Shown one piece after another: positions 59,001-64,000 of a stretch of DNA of 64,000 bases. Numbering within the stretch: the first letter of the stretch is position 1; each line of letters starts with the position of its first letter. The DNA comes from Lasioglossum baleicum (taxonomy: Eukaryota > Arthropoda > Insecta > Hymenoptera > Halictidae): NCBI RefSeq assembly GCF_051020765.1, contig NC_134941.1, positions 12,462,001-12,526,000 on the forward strand. The letters run 5' to 3'. The notes beneath the pieces were generated by a model that was not told the DNA's origin, made no database searches, and saw only the letters and a list, made by a program, of their open reading frames with translations. The translations under genes and the position numbers were made by a program.

Positions 59001-62000
59001 CTCCTTTCGCCGGACGCAAAAAATTTGAAGCGGCTCGGCCACATGGGTGAATAAACCTTCAGCCGGCAACTCAGATATCTCTTTCAATTACAGTACTTAA
59101 AAATGTCCTGTCTCGATAAAATTTCATGGTCAGATTCCACTTAAACGGAGTAATTACTTCCGTAAATAATAAAGTTCGAGCGCCCGGTAAATGATTCGAG
59201 AAAGTGTAATTAAACCTCTAACGCTCAGCAAAGACCAACAATATTGGTCGTTAGATTCCGATTCGAATGGACTATCCAGCTGATGGTCGCACAAACATTG
59301 CCAAGAACAAAGACATCGAAATTCATGTCTTTGCTCACTTCAGCCCCGGTTTTAAGACCTTCGGCTCGAGTCCTGATCCCAGAAATTCAAGGATCTACTG
59401 CAGCCAGCGGTTCGCCCTCCATCTTTCTGTTTTATTATTCGGCATGGGGGCCGCCTTCGTAATTGAGCAAAGATTATTCGCTCGCTGTCCCGAAGACCTC
59501 GAAACGAAAATCTGTGGCGTGAGTCGCGTTGAAAATCGCGGGACGAAGGACGCGCGAATCTGTGTGGGAAAGCAGTTCTTCTGGGTTAGACGGGTTCCAC
59601 GCTGCGATCGGGAACGAGCCTTTTTTGACTCGAAGTAATAAGGTACGCTGGATCATGATCTATATCGTAACGGTTCTCACATCTTCTCGCCCACCACGGT
59701 GAATCCCACTCTCGCATTTGCTTAACCCTCGTCCGTCGGTGTCGAATTGACACAGTGATCATTTTATTCAAATTGACGTGTTTCAAAATAAAAGTCACGA
59801 AGTTCCGTGACTTCACCTGCAAATAACAGAACAGTGCAACTTCTTTCGGGAGAACTGTGTCAAATTGTCACGAGTGACAGATGAGGGTTGATACGCGACA
59901 CCGTTCGAGAGTTGCAATGAAGATTGACAGAAAACGAGAGAACGAATTTCGAAGTGGACAGGAATAGAGATCCCGAAGAACTTCTTCGTCCAGCTCGATC
60001 GCAGGCCGGGAGTAAAAGCGGGTATCGTGACCGCTCTAGTGAAAAGGAAAGTCAGTGTCATCTGGACGAGCGCCGGAGAAAGATTTTCTGACAAGGTGTG
60101 TCGTCCACTCGCGTAATGAACGGATGTCAACGATCCGTGACGTCGGCGCGCCTCCCTTCCAGCCGGCCATTTGCGATTCGCGATCCCAATCGCGATATCG
60201 TATAGCAGACGAAACGTGCGACGGCCTTTCAGATTTCTACCGCGATGCCCCGTGACTTCGGAAAACCGTGAACGAAAGCGAGTCCTCGAGCAAGATGCGG
60301 ATGCAAAAAACTGCAACGCTCTACGCCGGCGGATCGTTTCACTTGGCAGCTAGATCGCGGCGGAGGCGTAGTCCGCGCGAGAAACCGTCGATCCTCGATC
60401 ACCAAGATGTATGCACGATCGTCGCTAGTTCAAAGTGGTTCTGCGATTTTCAATCGAGCTTTTCTCAAATAGTTCCTCGAAACTTAACACATGCAATATA
60501 GATCACGTTTCTGAAATCGTCTAATATTCTCACCTTTTCATATTTCATAAAATCCGCAGTCGCGTAATCACCGTGTCGGAATACTGGGATCCGATCCAGG
60601 AGACTTTGATGATGAAGTAACCATCACGGAATGATCAAGTAACCGACGAAGATGTAATTGGAACGTCAACCGATATGGCTGTGCCGGATCCCCTTATATT
60701 GTTCAATAGAGAAACTACGTCAGCCAATGTACGAGAAGTGAATTGGCAGCGAGGATTGACGTGTAGAATAATGCAAGTATTTGAAGCGATCATCGCGGGA
60801 ACGATTTGGACGCATTCAAATCGCATCGGACCGAATGCAGCGACCATGATGCGGTCAAAAGTCGCGGCTACCATAACCGCAGCTTAGCCAGCGGACAAAG
60901 GAGTCTGTCGACGGTTCAAGAAGCCGCGGAACGACGCGAAGAGGAGCTTCGCGGTCCGATACGCTTCCCGTCCCTGACCGTTCCGAGATTCGCGCTCCTC
61001 GATCCCGCGATTGTGAAAGCGATTGCACGGCGTACCCCTTTTCCGTCGTTCCTTATCGATTGTTTTGCCCGGGCTACCAAGCGAACGGTCCATTGTCATG
61101 CAAATGTTCACAGTTCTCGCTTCCTTCCCCTCCGAGCTAACCGGATACCGATCGAAAAAGATCCAGTTCCGCGCGACTTCAACAAACACGTTCCGATAGA
61201 CTCTGTTCTCTAACGATCTCTCGGTTTTCAAGGAGGGATCTTGAAACTGGGCGATCTCGTTGCAGCAAAAGCCTGGGTTTTGACATTTAACGAGGCGGCG
61301 CGCTCGTTGGGCAACGCGATCCGTCATCGCGAAATCGCTCGAGCGACCAGGCCACGCCGAGATGCTTACCGACCAGAGTTCCGAGTCGTTTTGAGCAGAG
61401 TGCATTCTCGCTATGCAAATGCGCAACCGACTGCTCCCTGTAATCCGGAAGACGACTTTCCACAGAATTGGAGTCGCGCACCGATGAGCAAATTACTTGA
61501 TTTGCTTGGCAAAAAGAAAAATGTCTGCACGAAAGTAAATACGTGGAGAAGTTCCTGAAAAGATGAAGATCTACGCAGAAATAGTTATGCATTCTCTTCA
61601 AACATCTACCAGGCACTCGGCGATATTGTCGCTGGATTATCTAACTCGGCGATTTGCTAATCACACTAATTTCTATTGCTTCCTCCGAGTGACGCGGAGA
61701 GATTTCTATTTACCGAGACTCTTAAACTCCTGTTGCGTTCGAGGAAAGAAAGGAAAAAGAAATAGTGAAGCGTGCGATAGACAGGGTAGACAGATTAGAT
61801 AATTATTAATTAGTTTCCCTTCGACTGCTTCGAAAAACTGTGCTCGAGTATTTGTATAAAAAAGGAGGTTATCCCGTTAAGGAGAGTGAATAAATGGATT
61901 GACGAGGAGGGAAAAAACCGAGGCAATTAGAAGGAAGAAGGATGCGGGTCTCGATTGGAGCGCATCGTTGCGATTGATTCGTCGAGGAGCTCGTTTTCGA

Positions 62001-63682
62001 GAAACGAAACCGAGCGCCGAGCGAGGACGTGCTCTGAATGATTCCAGATGATTCCTGAAGATAATCCGGCGTGGCGATACGTGTCGGACAATCGCGGATC
62101 TCCTTACAGAGACAAGTCACTCGTGCACTCCACATTGCGCGATGCACACTCGTGCGCCTCGAAGCAATTACCTGCGCGCACGTATTCTCGGTGTGAAAGC
62201 TGCGACCACTGTCTAGCAGCGTCTGTGAAAAGTGTGTTAACACTGTCGCTGCAGCTGGCCCAGTCTTCCAGCTAGACGCCGTGTTCCCCAATTTTCACTT
62301 CCTCTTTTCAACCCTCGGCAATCGGCGCTATTTTAACTCGAAAATGACACATTTCTTCCGACCTAGAATGATTCCATAGGATTTTTGTGATCGTAAGCTT
62401 ATTCAAAAATCTCCAATAAGCACTGACACTGTACTTTTCTCTTCAAGGTGTACCATCACTGCCTGTACGGCACGCGCTACGACTTCCTCTGCGCGAACTT
62501 CACCGCCTTCGACCAGAAGACGTTCATCTGCCACTTCGTCTCGGAGGTGGACTGCCCGAACTCGAAGAACTACTGGCACAGGAACGACGCCCTGTACAAA
62601 GCCGCGACGACGTCCACGACGTCCACGTCGACGACAACGACGACGCCAGCTCCTGTGACTCCTGCCGCACGTCCCTCCTCTAGAGACAGAGATCCTCCCA
62701 GGAGAAGAAGACCACAAAGAAGGCGACCGGTTTACGAATACTACGACGAGTACGACGACGATTACAGTCGGCCGAGGGGTTACAGTAGAGACGATTACGA
62801 CGACTACGACGACGGAAAATACGTGAGGAACCGAGATCGAGAGTTCCGGGATCGGGATCGTGACTTCAGGGACAGGGATGCGCCTAGAACTAGAGACGGG
62901 GTCGTCAGAGACGATCGAGATCGAGATATCAGTGCCAGGGACAGATACCCGAGCAGGAACAATAGGAGAGACTCGAGCAGAACGAGAGATCCTCTCGATG
63001 AAGATGCCAGGGTCAGGCCGAGGGACCCTGATCAAGGATCAAGGTCCAGGGAAGTCGATGACATCGAGCTGGAGGATCGACGGACTGAGGATCGTCGCTA
63101 TTCCGACAAAAGGTGGTTTGATAGAGAACTCTTCTTGATAAATACTTTAGTTTTTGATCGATCTTGTACTCAAGGTGATTTGTTAACAGATACAGGGACG
63201 AATACGATGATAAAGAGGCTGCGTCGACTTCTGCAGCGTCCGTTGCAAGCGCCGACGGACTGGTGAAGCCTGCTGCGCCTGCAGCTTCGGTTTATGCCAG
63301 GCCTAGAGCTCCTCCCAAGATCAGGAGACCCGTGCCGCTGTCTGAGCAAGACAAATACGCTTACAAAGCTACTACCGTCCCATCGACAGGTACTTTGTCT
63401 TTCTTTAGTGCCTCGTCTCGTTCGACATAGTTTAAAGTATCGACAATTTAAAAATATTTGTGCGATGTTTGATTGGATGATTGTTCACGTTGTACCACTC
63501 GATTTAAAGCCGAGAAGCCCTGGAGACGACCGATAGACGCCGAGGACGAGTACGAATACGAAGATGACATCAGACCGATGAGAAGACCGCTAAGAAGGAG
63601 ACCGCCATATCCGCCATATCGAGATAGGGACAGAGATTTCTACGACATGAGGGCCAGGGACAGAGATCGACCCTTCAGGTAG
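53067..63682 (+). CDS. Long CPAP1-type protein with one chitin-binding domain and an Arg/Asp-rich tail
   Basis: Six exons, 53067-53103, 56688-56812, 58646-58873, 62448-63112, 63196-63389 and 63510-63682, give 473 residues. Junctions are GT-AG with consistent phases (1, 0, 0, 2, 1). The signal peptide spans exons 1-2 (MREKRWLLLALYG, then LVLANVVSAALKG). A Thr/Glu-rich segment crosses exons 2-3 (TTSTTTTTEE). Then comes GIPQIDYIWDPNLPRELNGY and one peritrophin-A domain with six cysteines (FKC, HKC, HHC, FLC, FIC, VDC), split after Cys2-Gln. After a second Thr/Pro linker the tail is an extreme low-complexity stretch of Tyr/Asp and Arg/Asp repeats (RDREFRDRDRDFRDRDAP). It ends with a Pro-rich part and a short RDRD-rich last exon. 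The stop at 63680-63682 overlaps a possible but weak donor; the poly(A) signal 119 bases later favours this as the end. The role expected is extracellular chitin binding; the polyampholyte tail could bind other matrix proteins (inference). Confidence 0.9.
53913..54203. mobile_element. GACTGCGG-family element, enlarged copy
   Basis: Left end GACTGCGGATTTTTATGCATT after TA and right end GCATAAAGGTCTGCC; about 290 bp, longer than usual and including a TA microsatellite (54128-54153). It lies in intron 1 of the third CPAP1-type gene. Confidence 0.55.
54128..54153. repeat. TA microsatellite
   Basis: A run of alternating TA inside the enlarged inverted-repeat element. Confidence 0.8.
57580..57769. 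mobile_element. GACTGCGG-family element lacking a clear left end
   Basis: The body matches 21130-21241 and 13690-13798 in reverse orientation (AATAAAAAATATTTGCATTGA, ATTATCTTATTAAGGTGAAAC). Only the right terminus (GCATAAAATCCGCGGTC) is recognisable. Confidence 0.55.
57867..58431. mobile_element. GACTGCGG-family element (subtype b) carrying a nested element
   Basis: GACTGCGGATTTTATGCAGTT at the left and GCATAAAGATCCGCAGCC at the right, TA on both sides. Without the 349-bp insertion at 57982-58330 it would be about 215 bp, matching its relative at 6901-7098. It lies in intron 2 of the third CPAP1-type gene. Confidence 0.8.
57982..58330. mobile_element. Nested palindromic Tc1-like element, 349 bp
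   Basis: ACTGATTCAACACACTTTAAA at the left faces the complement of TTTAAAGTGTGTTCAATCAGT at the right, with TA on both sides. The arms pair over about 150 bases each, leaving a small centre near 58140-58190. The arms are related to 19266-19938. Confidence 0.85.
58874..62447. other. Intron 3 of the third CPAP1-type gene
   Basis: 3.6 kb holding one TTAA-flanked element (59726-59887), CpG-rich patches (59950-60400, 60880-61450, 61950-62250) and overlapping open frames on both strands. I see no supported nested gene. Confidence 0.45.
59726..59887. mobile_element. TTAA-flanked short inverted-repeat element (piggyBac-like)
   Basis: CCCTCGTCCGTCGGTGTCG after TTAA faces the complement of GAGTGACAGATGAGGG, followed by TTGA. 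GTGTCGAATTGACAC and GTGTCAAATTGTCAC are internal inverted motifs. It is related to 16100-16213, and a left end also occurs at about 20828. Confidence 0.6.
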
Positions 63683-63800
63683 GGTGACGTACGTACACAA
63701 CACAGATACAATTATATTCTGTCGTGATTAATCAGATTATACGATATCATGACGACAGATATCGCCGCACTCACGTTAGGCACGTTCACGTTGCGACTGC

Positions 63801-63806
63801 AATAAA
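63801..63806 (+). terminator. Poly(A) signal of the third CPAP1-type gene
   Basis: AATAAA lies 119 bases after the stop at 63680-63682, supporting that stop as the true end. Confidence 0.6.
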
Positions 63807-64000
63807 ACTCGACAAACTGTCTATCGCCACGGCGATGAAAGTTAACTTGTTGCATTTATAGTCCCAGTTTTGTTCCTTTATTAATTTGTCTGCATCAACA
63901 GTAAGCTTCGGAGTCAATGATAAAATCAGCGATAATAACAACGCGGAAGTAACGTTGAATTCTCGACGCTTGCGTCCCTGGTCATTTAGCAATCATTGCC

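Noticed and set aside
60675..60887. 70-codon plus-strand frame in intron 3 of the third CPAP1-type gene
   Set aside because: A minus-strand frame of similar length overlaps it. No signal peptide, no domain and no promoter.
62403..63035. 210-codon minus-strand frame rich in Val, Ile and Ser
   Set aside because: Mirror image of the Arg/Asp-rich coding exon on the plus strand.
1..64000. CRISPR arrays, operons, tRNA or rRNA genes
   Set aside because: Repeats here are inverted-repeat elements or tandem arrays without regular unique spacers. I found no cloverleaf with A and B boxes and no rRNA-like sequence.

Overview
The window reads as insect genomic DNA. Genes are interrupted by GT-AG introns, there are TATA/initiator promoters and AATAAA signals, and three families that make insect cuticle are present: an Osiris protein, single-domain cuticular proteins analogous to peritrophins (CPAP1-type), and a cuticle-domain protein resembling lethal(3)malignant blood neoplasm. 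AT-rich DNA alternates with CpG-rich patches, and Tc1/mariner-, hAT- and piggyBac-type elements are abundant. Hymenoptera is my best guess, but that is inference.

Left part (0-16 kb, + strand). A four-exon secreted cuticle-domain gene (421-2010) is followed by a two-exon Osiris gene (5235-10225). The large Osiris intron carries a Tc1-type transposon (7749-9339) that looks complete. A three-exon chitin-binding CPAP1-type gene follows (13123-14945). Middle (16.8-30 kb, - strand). A PTB/PID-domain adaptor gene has a firm four-exon core at 16784-20279. One or two candidate further 5' exons lie at 25843-25873 and 29449-29538. Right part. A compact 124-residue CPAP1-type gene (32043-36120) is followed by about 16 kb (36.6-52.8 kb) in which I recognise no gene, only CpG-rich patches and repeats. 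A long CPAP1-type gene follows (53067-63682), with a Thr-rich linker, one chitin-binding domain and a very Arg/Asp-rich tail.

The five cuticle-related genes are all on the + strand and encode predicted secreted proteins of the chitin matrix. They probably act together in moulting epidermis. The PTB gene on the opposite strand looks like an unrelated intracellular adaptor.

Most of the remaining structure is transposon-derived. One very common family of roughly 180-205 bp inverted-repeat elements begins GACTGCGGATCTTTATGC and is flanked by TA. I count at least ten reasonably complete copies and many halves. There are also palindromic Tc1-like elements (13268-13686, 19266-19938, 57982-58330), a hAT element with a perfect 8-bp target duplication (24565-25083), a mariner-derived element (43345-43559), piggyBac-like TTAA-flanked elements, and several local tandem duplications. 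I found no convincing undescribed multi-gene system. The most notable items are the Tc1 element with an intact IR/DR layout and a short transposase intron, the nested insertions in the Osiris intron, and the shared intron position within the CPAP1 chitin-binding domains.
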